A stretch of 64,000 bases of DNA, taken from the NCBI GenBank assembly GCA_032821775.1, contig JAVLRN010000007.1, positions 806,001 through 870,000 on the forward strand, written 5' to 3'. Below the pieces are notes generated by a model that saw only the letters and a program-made list of their open reading frames with translations, was not told the origin of the DNA and did no database searches. How positions within the stretch are numbered: position 1 is the first letter of the stretch; each line of letters opens with the position of its first letter. Origin of the DNA: Sanguinoderma infundibulare (taxonomy: Eukaryota; Basidiomycota; Agaricomycetes; Polyporales; Polyporaceae). This document shows positions 33,136 to 44,260 of this stretch, in pieces. A program made the translations under genes and the position numbers.

Positions 33136-33747
33136 ATGCCAGAATCCAGAATGGCCCCAATTCTGACGGAGAGAGCCTCTTTAGGCGACCAGACCACGGG
33201 TGCGGGTGGGCTGTCTCATGATGATATTGTCAGGATCGTCATTGGCATTGGTGAGTGCCTGTCGTTCCCTCGCACAAATGGCGCAGCTGCTGATTCGTGG
33301 CTGTGCCCCTCCTCCTCCTCTGTTTCCTCTCTCCTGCCCTCAGTCTTGGCCGCGACGGCTGTTGCTCTGCTCTGGATGTTCTGGAGTGGGAAGTACAGCT
33401 GCCTCACCGCGCGCTTCACGAATGCAGCACCCGCCACGGCACCGAGTCCCACGTTCCCCACAGGGCGGACCCGCGGTGGCGCCACGGCCCCGACCGCTTC
33501 CTTCCCTCGATTTGCTCGCGACCTGAGGGACGCGATGCACATCCCCAAGATCTCTTCGGAGCCCAGTCGTCCTACGACCTCGCGCCGCGCGTGCCCTACG
33601 GGCATGCTCAGCCCCCACACACGGCGCGGCTCTGACACTTCGACCAATAGCCGTGTCGGACTGTTGCGCGCACAGGGCCCCGTCTCTGTTCCCGCGTCTC
33701 CTCAGCCCGTGTTCCTCGGTGGTCGCGTCACGACGAGCAAGGCTTGA
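33136..33747 (+). CDS. Small single-span membrane protein, S/T/P/R-rich tail
   Basis: Exons 33136-33250 and 33344-33747 give 172 residues. The intron (GTGAGT to CCTCAG, 93 bp) happens to be a multiple of three and stays open, so retention would add 31 residues. Splicing joins DDIVRIVIGI to VLAATAVALLWMFW, making one membrane span at about residues 32-53, as in the gene at 15688. The tail is rich in T, R and P with no domain seen. The start could also be the second methionine at 33151. No family recognised; the architecture resembles fungal type I or III single-pass proteins of unknown role. Confidence 0.55.
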   Translation: MPESRMAPILTERASLGDQTTGAGGLSHDDIVRIVIGIGECLSFPRTNGAAADSWLCPSSSSVSSLLPSVLAATAVALLWMFWSGKYSCLTARFTNAAPATAPSPTFPTGRTRGGATAPTASFPRFARDLRDAMHIPKISSEPSRPTTSRRACPTGMLSPHTRRGSDTSTNSRVGLLRAQGPVSVPASPQPVFLGGRVTTSKA

Positions 33748-35519
33748 AGCCGCCATGCGCCCCGGAGGCGCAACGACGATCACGACGGTTGCATGATATC
33801 GGTCTCGGACACACCTCTCCATGTTCTGTAGCTCTCTGCTCTCGCATTCGCATTCGCATTTTCCGTACTCCACTTCCCCCCAGCTCTCCCATCCATCTAT
33901 AACCCATGTCCCCATGCTGTCTCGCTCTGGCTCTGGTCACACCTGCTCTTCCGCCGCAGTCGGCTAATACCCATACCTTATTCTTAACTTACAGTTCCGG
34001 CGGACCAGGAGGTGGGACATTTGTATGTAACGCTTGTTGTACAGGAGTAGTTCAATACCCAGCATTCTCGCATGACACACACGTTCAATTTGTGCTCTCG
34101 AGGGCTACCAATCCTCGTGGTTTTGAAGGCGCGCGATGATCGATCAGGGTGCCGTCGGGGCCGTACGTATGTGAGCGTGAGCGTGCCGGTTGCCGTTCGA
34201 TTGTGCAGGCAGGCTTGCGCGTTGCCTCCGAGAAGCTCGGAGGTTTGGGCGGGCCGGAGAGGTCGCCTTCCGTTTTGGGGGATCGGCGGCTGCGGGATCC
34301 CACGTGGCAGCTTCAAAGAGAATCACTTGGTCCAAGTTCGTGCCCGGTGTCCTCCAGGACTTCTATGCGTCGACAGATGGGTGAGTGCATTATTGATATC
34401 CTCAGTGCGTACTTACGCATGCTGCAGGCTGATCCGACCTCACGAGCGGGGTTAGTCCGAGATGATAATCGCCGACTGCGGTCACCCACCATGCTGCCAG
34501 TGGCGCAAACGCGTATACTGCAAGACCAGTGCCTTTGTCGATATTTGTGAGTCGTTGATTTCATTCTGATGGTGGTTGGTACAGCGCCCCGAGGGCGGTA
34601 TTGGCACGGATATCTGCTGGCACCACATTGCGGCCTGGTTGTGGTTGTCCACCTTCTGAGATGGTCCAATGACGTGCGATAAGTTCGGGACCGTGTACTT
34701 TTCATTTGCGATATTGACATGTACAGTGCTCAATCAGACATTTACCCCGCAATGACCCCGCCCGACAGGGTTGGTATCCTCGCGGTTCAGGGCTGCTGAT
34801 CATCTTCCACAGGCCTGTCGTTCCAACGTGCCGCTCAGTCTGCCAACACGAACATTTACGTAATGGATAATCACAGCCATGCTGGTGAGGCCTCGCGTAA
34901 CGCCTGTTTGCGCCACCCTCGATATAATTGCAGGCATCCGTGTACAGCACCGCAGACAGTGCGTCCAAGAGGCGCGGAGGGGGGCAATCGTCTTCCTTGC
35001 TTCATGCGCGATGTGGCCCCGCATCGCTACGTGGCCATCATACTGTGAATGGAAAGTGTTCGCACTACGCCAAGGTCGTGCTTCCGCGCTATATCTGGAT
35101 AGAGAACATGCTTTCGCTAGAAAAAGAGCCCACAACGATATTCTCATGCAGTCATCCTGGCTTCGTAAATGGTCCGCTTCTTAACTTATTTCCATTTCGA
35201 GGTCTAGATCTAAGCACCGCTCGTGGAACGGAATAATGTCTCTCGTCACTTGGCCGGATATTCACCACAACCCTCCAGCCTCCAGGACCCCGACGCTCGG
35301 TGTGAAGGTCTTGCCTCGTGAAGGTACTGTACTTCATCGATCTCACAAGCTGAGATGTCAACGCGGCCCCCATCGGTTCTAGCAGTTCCCAACTTCCCAC
35401 TTTTGTGGGCGACCATGGCAGTAGTGCGAACGCCGCCTGCCGAACTTCCGCGCATCCGTGGATCCAATGTTCGGCAGGCGGCTCGGCTCGCACAAGTACA
35501 ATTGACCAATGTGAATACT
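33748..35519. other. Gene-poor region
   Basis: Several overlapping short frames, none recognisable. Nothing else seen. Confidence 0.45.
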
Positions 35520-35828
35520 AGGATGTGAGTGCTATTCAGCACATGTCCACCGCCTTGCTGCCCTAACAGTCGGCCGAACACCGCTGTGGTCTGGTGTTCA
35601 GGGATATCGAATACATCAAGTTCTCGCATGGCACGAAGCTCCTCGTGTCGCTGGTGTTCGGCCAGACCGCTTGGCTCGGGTGACGGATGCCAGGATGTGA
35701 GCGTCATTTGGCACATGTCCGCCTCCCTGCTACCCGAACACTCGTCTGCACACCGTTGTGGTCGGTCGGGTCTTCATAGATATCGAACACGTCAGGATCT
35801 CGCATGGTAAGAAGCTCCTCGTATTACT
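35520..35828 (+). repeat. Diverged tandem duplication, unit about 135 bp
   Basis: 35520-35655 and 35693-35828 share GGATGTGAG, GCACATGTCC, GATATCGAA and TCTCGCATGG in the same order with many differences. The second unit runs up to the 3' end of the FMN oxidase gene. Confidence 0.7.
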
Positions 35829-35847
35829 CATATCGGCAGGATATCGT

Positions 35848-37574
35848 TCAGATCTTGCTATGGAATTTGACCATGACCTGATCTGCCTTCCCCCAGATCT
35901 CCGCGATGCTCTTGTACCCGCACAGACCCAGCGTGATCTCGAACTCAGCGAGTATGCTCTTCAACACCGTCTCAACACCCTCCTGTCCGCCCACCGCCAA
36001 CCCGTAGACGTACGGGCGGCCGACTGCAGGACCAGGACGGGGAAGTAAGCGTCAGCCATCATCTCGACATCTGAACAGTTCACGAATATGGGTACGCACG
36101 CAGCACGCCCTGGGCCCCCATCGCGATAGCGCGGAAGATATCGGTACCCGTCCTGATCCCGGAGTCCATCAGGATGGTGAACCGTCCGCTCGTCTGCGCG
36201 ACTTTGACCTTGGGCGACCGACAGATCTGCTCGAGGGCCCACATCGCCGGGATCGCGCCGTCGACTTGCCGTCCCCCGTGGTTCGAAACGACGATGCCAT
36301 CCATACCCGCATCCATCGCGCGTTCTGCATCCTGGATTGTACGGGTATACGTGTGCGTCCGGCGGGAGTGGTCAGGTGCGCTTCTGGAAGGAGTTCGAGG
36401 TGCGTGGCGCACGTACCTGCACGCTGAGGATGCCCTTGACAACGAGCGGCCCGTCCCAGTGCCTCCGGAGGAACGCGAGTTCGTCCCATGTGCGGAACAC
36501 GCCCTCGGAGAGGTTACCTGCCCACTGGGTCCCGAGCCGGTTCAGCTCGAGCGCCTTCTCATCGCCCTTGCGCATGCGCTCGTCGAACTCGGCCGGGTCG
36601 TACGGGAACGAGTGCGCGAAGTCGTACGGGTATGGCTCCAGTCCGTTATGCTTCATGAACACGGGGTCGGTGAGCGCGTTTTGCGCGCCGAGGCCGTGGT
36701 AGCTGGGGGCGTAGGTTCTGTCGATGTCGTGCGTCCGCCAGCCGAGGGACATGGCGTCGACCGTGACGACGAGCGCGCTGTACCCGGCCCGCTTCGCGCG
36801 GTTCAGGAGCGAGAGGGTGAGCTCGGGTGCGATTGGCCTGATTGTAGTGGCAGGGAGTTCATCAGGGTAATGTCGCAGACACAGACACGGACGCATTGCG
36901 GTGGACGGCTCTCACCAGTAGAGCTGGAACCAACGGTGTCCGGATCCGTTCGCCTCCGCAACCGCCTCGATGGACCGCGATGCGACAGTGCTCAGGATCA
37001 TGGGCACGCCGACTGCTTGCGCCGCCCTGGCGGTCGCGAGTTCACCATCAGGGTGCACGATCGTTTGGACACCGATGGGTGCGAGGAAAAGCGGTGAGGG
37101 ATAGGTGATTCCAAAGATGGTCGTCTGTCCGCCGCCACGCACGAACCTTCAGACGGCTTCCATTCCGACGAATACCCATCCGGACGAGAAGTGCACGAAG
37201 GAGCGTACCTCGATACTCCGATGCGTAACGTCGCGCAACTGGGTGGGGATGACCTTCCACTTGCTGAGCTCCCTGCGGTTTGCGTCGGATGTCTCGTTCG
37301 TGCCCGCACTGCCGAAGACGAACAAGAACGCGTCTGGATAAGTGTGATAGGATTAGATCGCGCTGTGCGGAGGGTCCGTGGAATGGAAGCGCACGTGAGT
37401 GAGAGACGCACCTTGTCGGTCCGTGAGCTTCTCACGCGCGGCGTCCTCGATCTTCTGCACGTCGACGGTGCCGATGGCTGGAGGGCGACGGGTGTGGTAG
37501 AGCTGTTTCAAGTAGCCAGACCACATCTCGTGCTTGCGCTCGGGTGCGTGATCTTTGGGAACGTAGTCGCCCAT
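35848..37574 (-). CDS. FMN-dependent alpha-hydroxy-acid oxidase (lactate 2-monooxygenase-like), copy B
   Basis: Six exons, 37574-37412, 37333-37209, 37124-36916, 36837-36417, 36331-36100 and 36023-35848, give 441 residues in one frame. The fold's hallmarks are all present: PLFLAPIGVQ near the N-terminal FMN site, WFQLYW, SALVVTVDAM, LVVKGI, the catalytic GIVVSNHGGRQ with the proton-abstracting His and substrate-binding Arg, DSGIRTGTDIFRA and a GRPYVYGLAVGG phosphate-binding end. The layout with a long N-terminal extension resembles the lactate 2-monooxygenase branch rather than cytochrome b2, as there is no heme domain. It would oxidise an L-2-hydroxy acid with oxygen; the substrate cannot be told. 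No targeting signal is obvious. Confidence 0.9.
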
Positions 37575-37682
37575 GTTGAATTAGCCTGAGGAAGATAAGA
37601 TGGCGGCTCGGGGGAAGTGTGCGATGACGGTCGGGATGTAGTGTGTTCCAAGGCACAGCGGCGGTCGTGGTCGCCTCCTTCG

Positions 37683-37692
37683 TTATATATAT
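37683..37692 (-). promoter_or_regulatory. TATA box of oxidase copy B
   Basis: ATATATATAA on the minus strand about 110 bp upstream of the start codon at 37574. The paralogous gene has ATATATAA at the same distance (52631-52640). Confidence 0.55.
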
Positions 37693-39242
37693 GCTTGTCG
37701 TCTTCCGATGGTGAGCCCTGGGTCGGCCGCCCCGGAGGGCAAACGGTTGGCAATCCGTCCGACCCGGACTTCGAGATCCACTGGACTCACGCCAGGGGGC
37801 TTGCGGAGGCTGTGATTTTCTGCCCTCTCCCGCGTTCCCGCGCTTTGCTATGACCGGGAGGAAGCCTCATCACAAGGGCAGATCTATTGAGTCAGCCAAC
37901 AGGGTGAACGTTCTAGTGAAGTGCGAGGGTAACGGGGCTCGAAGCGGTGGTGTCATTGTCTGTAGCGATGGGAGAAGGGTGGCCGTTGAACGAGGATGCT
38001 TGGCTCGTCCTGTGATCAAACTCGCAGAAGCATCCAGTGGGGCTGGCCTATAAAAGGATGCACCTTTCAGCGCTCCATGTAAGCCTTTATGTTAGGACGA
38101 CACGTCGTGTACGACCGAACCACGAGTACGGTAGCTTGACCCGGAGACGGATTGGGGTTTAGTATTCCGCGTCCTTGAGCACGTCTGGGGTTCGAAGATG
38201 GCGAATACGTCACGTTATGTTCTGTGTTAATAACCAACGAACATGCGACTTACCTTCGTAGGTCAGGTGCTATGATAATCGTCGTAGCTCCCGAGGTAGG
38301 TAGTCGGGTGGACGGTCGAGGCCTGATAAGGATACAATGTAAGTACAAGACGGAGCGTGGTGGTGATGATGTCCTGAAGACAGGACGTGGTCTGACGTAG
38401 TGACTCGTGAGGATCACCGGACTGCTTGTGGAGGGTCGGATACGCAGCCCTGTTGACGGAATCAAGAGCCGTTTGTATTCAACACCATCTCGACAAGGAT
38501 ATGGGCTATCGTCGTCATAAATGGGAGAGACGGGGAAAGTGGGATGAATGATGGAGGAGAGCAGTGGGTGCCATGGTGGTCTGGTGGCAACGCGGCCCGG
38601 CCCGGCTCGGTTGCCGCTCGAGCCGCGGCTTCGCATAAAATGCCCGTGAGAAACCGCAGCCCGCGCGCGGTTCTCTTACTTAAGTATGGATACCAACTTC
38701 GGATTTGCAGGTGTCTATGTATGTGTGCGAGATGGTAGGTTCGTCGAAAAATGAACGGCCAGGCCTTGATACTCAGGTAAGTTAGCTGGCGCTGCGAGGT
38801 GAGTCATCTTCACAGTACTGCGCGACATCGGCCAATTAACGTCAGTGTCACGGACAGGTTTCGTACCTGAATGACCTCAACGTCATCCCGGTGTACGTTC
38901 AATGGGTAATTCTATCCTGACTCCTCCGAGGTGGAAGGTTCAGAGGGAGCTGCGCGATGGTGCGCGCAGAGGCGCAGTAGTCACAACATATCACCACAAA
39001 CACCTCGAACGCGCCGCAGCCATCCCCACTTCGAGCGAAACGGTGCTCGTGAACGAAGCGCAGCGTAAACCTCATGTTTGGGCGGTGGTTCGTCCTGCGA
39101 GGAGCACCATATCGCGTCGGGGCTCGAGTCATGTCGAACGTCACCACTGTCTCGGAAAGGCCGTCCCTTACTTAGCCGATCTCACTCTGATTTCAAGTTT
39201 TCGACGTCCCCGGAAAGGCCCTGCGCGAGACACCACAGATTG
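37693..39242. other. Intergenic between oxidase copy B and the 90 aa protein gene
   Basis: The first 350 bp match 52640-53000 near copy C. The remainder, roughly 38050-39240, has no counterpart there, so either an insertion here or a deletion in copy C separates them. No gene seen. Confidence 0.5.
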
Positions 39243-39250
39243 TATATAAA
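39243..39250 (+). promoter_or_regulatory. TATA box of the 90 aa protein gene
   Basis: TATATAAA about 83 bp upstream of the ATG at 39333. Confidence 0.5.
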
Positions 39251-39332
39251 AGAGAGGGATCACGGAGAGAGTTTGCGGCGGTCCACTCCAAGTCGAAACG
39301 CGCTTTCTCTGCAACCATATCCATTCTCTACG

Positions 39333-39670
39333 ATGAGCGGCTTGAACGCGAAAACCGATGCGCAAGCCACCCAGCAGCCTGCTCTTCCCACAAAGGGAGA
39401 CTCTCCGAGTAGCGACGATGGTCGGTGACACTGCTCCATGGTCATGCTCAACGTGTGGCTGACCCAAAGTACGATGCCTTCACAGCCCAGTCCGTGCTTT
39501 CGGAGGCCAGCACGCTGTGCGAATCAGCGAAGGGCAAGGGGGCCGCATCCGATTCGTCCGCAAAGACAACCGTCAAGCTCAGCGACTCGGCAACGTCCTT
39601 CGCGAAGAAGGCCAAGGAGGACGGCTGGGGCTCGTCGACCGCGACGCGCCCCTCGCTTGGCGGCATATGA
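39333..39670 (+). CDS. Small hydrophilic protein, 90 aa family, copy 1
   Basis: Exons 39333-39420 and 39486-39670 give 90 residues. The donor is GTCGGT, unusual, but the splice puts DAQSVLSEAST in register with the member at 61267-61596 (DAQSILSNSST). The N-terminus is polar (MSGLNAKTDAQATQQP); the conserved C-terminus reads KLSDSATSFAKK, then KEDGW and TATRPSLGGI. It is highly charged, has no membrane span and is probably cytosolic and partly disordered. Function unknown. A related damaged copy sits beside oxidase copy C at 53085-53294, so the gene travels with the oxidase in the duplication. Confidence 0.7.
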
Positions 39671-40368
39671 ACCACCGTTGTTAGCCTGCATCCCCTTTGT
39701 CTTGTAAGTTACCCTCTTTCTTCTCACCTACCACCGCAAACCCTGCGATTGACCGACTTTTGAGCCCCCAACGATAGGGACCGGATGAATATTTTTCGCA
39801 TCGCGGGCGGACTGTGTACTATGATAAAGATAATGTAGATTCTGGCTGTCCACCAGCATCTGCTACACTAGTTACCAAGTTCGCGCATGGGCTTCCGACA
39901 GTCCCCGTCTTGCGACGTTGCGGCACCGGGAAGTGCGACGAGGCCCAGGATATCTGGGCTTCACACAACACATGGTGGTGGCTACTCGGCGTCTGCGGCA
40001 CACTTGCATGTCCTCCGTTCCCTGTTGCAGACTCTACCACTCGCGTACTCATAAGTAGTCCAAAATATATTGCAGATGTATACACGGGTACATTAAGGAT
40101 ACAAGAGATCCAGCTCCCCTATAGATACAGATCCGTACGAGTCCGAAAACCGGGACGTGGGAGACAGGAAGGTCCAAGAAATTACATACAAGAAGGAATG
40201 CGATCAGGAACACGGAGGTGTCTCAGGCCAAGAAGGAATGGGGAGATACGGGGGATGACAGATCAAGAGGAAGAGCTCCGACGACGGGAGGGGACCATAG
40301 GATGTGCGGCGTGGTCATCGCGTGACGGAATGGTAGTCTGTGAGGGAAGCGATGTACAAATGCCTTAT
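39671..40368. other. Intergenic, part of duplicated block
   Basis: From about 40045 it is the inverted match of 9185-9482. No gene seen. Confidence 0.5.
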
Positions 40369-41600
40369 TCAAGTAGAGTCTGACCCACTCCGGCGACGCG
40401 AGAAGATCGACTTCAGGCTGAGACGTGAGGTGCTGGTGGACACGGCCGTAACCTGCTGCAACTGCTGCTCGGCCGACTGCAGTCGCTCCTTCAGCGTCGC
40501 GATCAAGACCGCCTGCTGATGGATGAAGCTCATGTTCTCCTTCTGGAGGGAACGAACAAGGTTAGTGGCACTCGACAAGAGATATCAGCGAGCCGGGTAT
40601 ACCTCGCGCGCAATGATGGACTGCACGTCCGCAGACTCCAACTCGCGAGCGAACGTGAGCGCGTCGGTTGCGAGGAGGGTCTCGCCGATCGAGTCTGCGA
40701 GCATCGCCTCATTGCGCGCCAGCTGCGCCTCCAGGGTCGCGACGCGGGCTTCGGCGTCGACAGCACGAGCAGTGACGGCGGCGATCTCGTTGTGGCAGAT
40801 CGCGAGCTGGTCAGCGTTGTCCGCCGCCTGTCGTATGCGCGCATTCAGCTTAGTTCTCACAGTATTCCGCTCCTTCTAAGGTAGACGCGAGCTAGCAATG
40901 GTACGGAAGCGGCAGGTCTAAAACGCACCCTGAGCTCCTGTATCACAGCCCGCGTGTCCTCCTCCGACTTCGCCCGCTGGGTGACGAGACTCGCCAGCTG
41001 AGAGAAGTTGGAACGAGTGCGTTCGATCTTGCGGGAAAGGCTGGTGCGCTTCGGCTTGACTTGGCCGGTAACGAGAGCAGGGCGCGGTGAGGGCGCAGGA
41101 ATGGGGGTAGGCTGTTCCGCGGCGGCGAGCTTCGCAGTCAACTCGGCGATCTGGTCGTTCTTCTGCTGGAGGAGAAGGCTGGTTTCGACCATGAGCACCT
41201 CGAGCATCCGCTCAGGGGAGGGTCTGTCTGCGGAGGCCTTGGAGATGACAATGGTCGGGATACGGCGTGGCTCCGCGTCGGCCAAGGCGGTTCGAACCAT
41301 CCCAAGGTCGGAGATGAGAGCGAACTTGTCGGCAGCATGCTCGCGTTCCTTCCTCTCTAGAGCGTCCTCTAGGTCGCCCTTGGCTCTCTCGACACCGACA
41401 AGACGTTCAGCGGTCTGTTCGGGCTCAAGGACGGGTTGGGAGAAGGCGACGACAGGGTCAGGACGGCAGGTCGTGCAAGGCCAGGAGAGAGCCGAGAGGA
41501 CGGTGATGGGAAAGAGGGCAAGACCGGGCCACGGGGAGATGACGGAGAGGATCGCCAGGATCGTCAGGATGAGGTGAAGGTGGATGTGGGAGGGGGCCAT
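40369..41600 (-). CDS. Membrane-anchored coiled-coil protein, subfamily 1, copy 3
   Basis: Exons 41600-40929, 40875-40603 and 40542-40369 (672, 273 and 174 bp) give 372 residues; one codon is missing after DPVV compared with copies 1 and 2. Start MAPSHIHLHLILTILAILSV. Middle and C-terminal parts are conserved (SIFSRRRSGSDST). No damage. The open frame continues 41 codons upstream to 41723, as in copies 1 and 4, so a longer N-terminus (beginning MFPNFSLTRC) cannot be excluded. The N-terminal hydrophobic stretch has been reshaped (SPWPGLALFPITVLSALSW), which keeps the membrane character. Confidence 0.8.
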
Positions 41601-42791
41601 GATAGCGGGATTAATCAATGATCGAGGTGAAGTTGGGAGAGATGCTGGAATCGGTGGGGTGCGAGCGAATGAGAGGGTTAGCGTTGACCGGTGGCAGCGG
41701 GTGAGGGAGAAGTTAGGAAACAAGTTGGAGAGGCGAGCTATTCTTTGGCGGGGTCAGCGTCTAACATCTCGTCGATCCAACTCACCCGATGTGACGGTTC
41801 TCGTCTTCACAATCGGCCGTAACATGCCTTGGCGCTGAGTGGCCAAAACACGGATGTCCAAGATGAAGATTCGCTTGACAAGAGCATTCGTCCGCACCCC
41901 ACCTCAGAGAACTGACGGGAAGGAATGCCTCAGCGGGTGTACACAGAAAATATGTCTATGAAAGAGTGGCTTAGCATGTGTATCGTTACTGTGGTTATAA
42001 CAGACGGAGCGCACTGCGCTTACCAAGACAAGATCGCCGGAGATTATAATCCGCCGCTATCTTCGAAGGCCGCATACCCTGCCAATCGTCAATGGCCAGG
42101 GGGTCGTGCACCTTGACCACCTCCGACCTCGCCTGATCCAGTACGCTTCGCGTGACGTGTCCATGGGTTATCTGGCAGCCATTTCAAAAAAGGATTGATG
42201 ATCTCGCTCAAGACGGTTCTCGATGATCTCCCCTGGGGTTATATCGACGAGATTAGTGATCGAAACACACGACGACTCCGAGGGCTCCCACCTTGAATGC
42301 TTCCGACGGCGAGGCGATTGAGGCGATGAGTCGCATGTCATCCCACTAAGCAGAAGCACAAGGTGCATCAGCATCGGCTCCGTGAGGTACAGGCGAGAAG
42401 TATGCAGAGTGGGGAGGGCCAACTTGGAGGCCACCAGCAACTTTGGTGTCTACTGCAAGCGAGACGGGTGATCAGCGCTCCAGCTACCAAGCGCCCACTC
42501 CGATCAGCAGACTCACGTGGCATGGTTGATGGGGCCTCCCGACACCGCTCTGGAATAGAACACGCCTTCTTCACCCGCCGTTCCCCTCGAGCTTTGGATG
42601 CGACTCGCGCCATGTTGTACAGCCCTTCCTGCAACTCACAAGATGAGACATGCGAACTGGAACATTCAGCCCCGAGAGCGTAGACAGTGGAGGACCAACG
42701 ACCAGGACCAGGAGCCTACTAGGAGCCGTATGTTCTTCTCTGTACGACTGACTCTCGCGACGCGGAAACTAACAATTTCCTCCAAATGCAG
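41601..42791. other. Gene-free spacer, inverted match of 6751-7949
   Basis: Promoter of coiled-coil copy 3 plus decayed sequence upstream of the sedolisin exons. The 5' half of a sedolisin gene, including prodomain and catalytic Glu/Asp, is not recognisable. Confidence 0.5.
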
Positions 42792-43896
42792 GGCCTCGAC
42801 ATCCCATACACCATCGTCGGGCCCGCGACGAACGTTCCCGTGCAGTTCATTTCCGCCGGGGACTCGGACTCGAACGACTTCTTCCAGTCCATCACGGACC
42901 TTGTCAGCTTACTCCTCAAGAAGGATACCCCGTCCCCGGTGCTCACGACGAGCTTTGGTGTGGATGAGCGCTGTTCCACCGGATGTCGCACAGTGAGCAC
43001 GCTGTATCTCCCCTTCTCATCTCGTTCCCGACTCATTGACGCGCTGTGCTGCGACAGGGCTCTGTACTTCTCCTTTGCGCAGCTCTAGGCGCCTCGTACG
43101 AGTGTCCTGTTCGCCTCGGGCGATGGTGGCGTCGCGGGTATCCGGGCGAACAACACGTGCGGCGACGATGGCTTGTTCATCCCAGTGTTCCCTGCCACAT
43201 GCCCCTTGGGAATCGTCGTTCCAGTTCTACTGTAGACTGCACACTCAGGAAGCTCTACTCTCGCAGCGTGACCTCAGTCGGGAACACAGAAGGCGTCAGC
43301 CCCGAGACCGCTGCGACCTTCTCCTCCGGCGGGTTCTCCAACATCTTCCCGCAGCCCAGCTACCAGTCCGTCGCAGCTGTCAACTACCTCAACGCGCTCA
43401 ACATCACTGCCAACGCCTCCGGCCCAGGCTCGCTTGCGGGCAGGTTCAACACCACCGGCCGTGCGTTCCCCGACGTTGCGATGCAGGGCCGGGACGTCGA
43501 GATCGTCGCGGCGGGCCAGCGCCTCCCGATCTTCGGGACGAGCGCGTCGAGCGCGAGGTTCGCGAGCCTGGTCGCGCTCGTCAACGACCAGCTGCTGAAC
43601 GCGGGCAAGCCGCCGCTGGCCTTCCTCAATCCGCTGCTGTACGGGATGGCTGCGGACGCGGGGGTATTCAACAACATCACCGTGGGGAGCAACGTCGGGT
43701 GAGGGACAGCGGGGTTCCCGGCGATGCCTGGTTGGGACGCGGTACGTGCCACAGTCTCGGTCGCTTGGTTCTGCGGAGAGGACGCGGTCAGCGGTATTGG
43801 CGGATGTGTGTCTACATCACTGGGCTTGGCACGCCGGATTATGTCAAACTGCTCGGCGTGGCTATGGGGAGCAACCACTGGCCCTCGACTCTTTAG
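42792..43896 (+). pseudogene. Sedolisin (tripeptidyl-peptidase, S53) pseudogene, 3' half
   Basis: After an intron acceptor (ATGCAG) the sequence gives GLDIPYTIVGPATNVPVQF, then FASGDGGVAGIRANNTCG, GGFSNIFPQPSYQ, NTTGRAFPDVAMQG, the catalytic-serine box FGTSASSARFASLVAL and the C-terminal calcium-site end (TGLGTPDYVKLLGVAMG). It is damaged: an in-frame TAG at 43086-43088 inside FAQL, another stop (TGA) at 43700-43702 where the family has a cysteine, and no prodomain or N-terminal catalytic residues. Homologues are secreted acid proteases that release tripeptides. It is a dead duplicate of the gene fragment at 6319-6750. Confidence 0.88.
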
Positions 43897-43940
43897 GATG
43901 AGAGAATCCGTGTCCCCGGCGGTACTCCGTACGATAATCA

Positions 43941-44260
43941 CTATGGGCTTACGTTCGTCACATATATGATGCGTGCAAACTCCTCCGGATCCGGAATTGA
44001 CGGCTCGCCCTCAGGAAGCGGGATCGTTAGAAGGTTTATAACTTGCCTCCAACGTTGTGAGTCCACCCTTTCCCAAGCTAGTAATCGCTTTATGTGCCGA
44101 AACATCCCGTCGCAGTCGGTGTCGTGCGTCACACCCTCGATCTTTATCCCCAGCGTTCTTGCTGAAAGTACACCTCCAGCCGCAACGACGACCTCGGCGT
44201 CGACCCATTTTGCGGCGGTTTGGCGGCGGGCAGCGATAGGCACACGTAACTGGAGGTTCG
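43941..44260 (-). CDS. Hypothetical ORF, possible gene fragment
   Basis: Open minus-strand frame of about 100 codons to a stop at 43941. It reads protein-like, with varied composition (WVDAEVVVAAGGVLSARTLG, then WERVDSQRWRQVINLLTIPL and PDPEEFARIIYV), unlike the biased frames around it. No clear start: no ATG opens the frame, so it may be the last exon of a broken gene. It faces the sedolisin pseudogene tail to tail. Family not recognised. Confidence 0.35.

Larger units (their letters stand above)
40045..43208. repeat. Inverted segmental duplication of 6319-9482
   Basis: Reverse-complement homology covers the coiled-coil gene, spacer and sedolisin middle exons. In the 6319-9482 copy the match ends exactly at the LTR edge (6318/6319), so the retrotransposon entered only that copy. 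Confidence 0.8.

Noticed and set aside
35246..35716. 156-codon minus-strand frame near the oxidase 3' end
   Set aside because: It overlaps the diverged tandem duplication and has no family resemblance.
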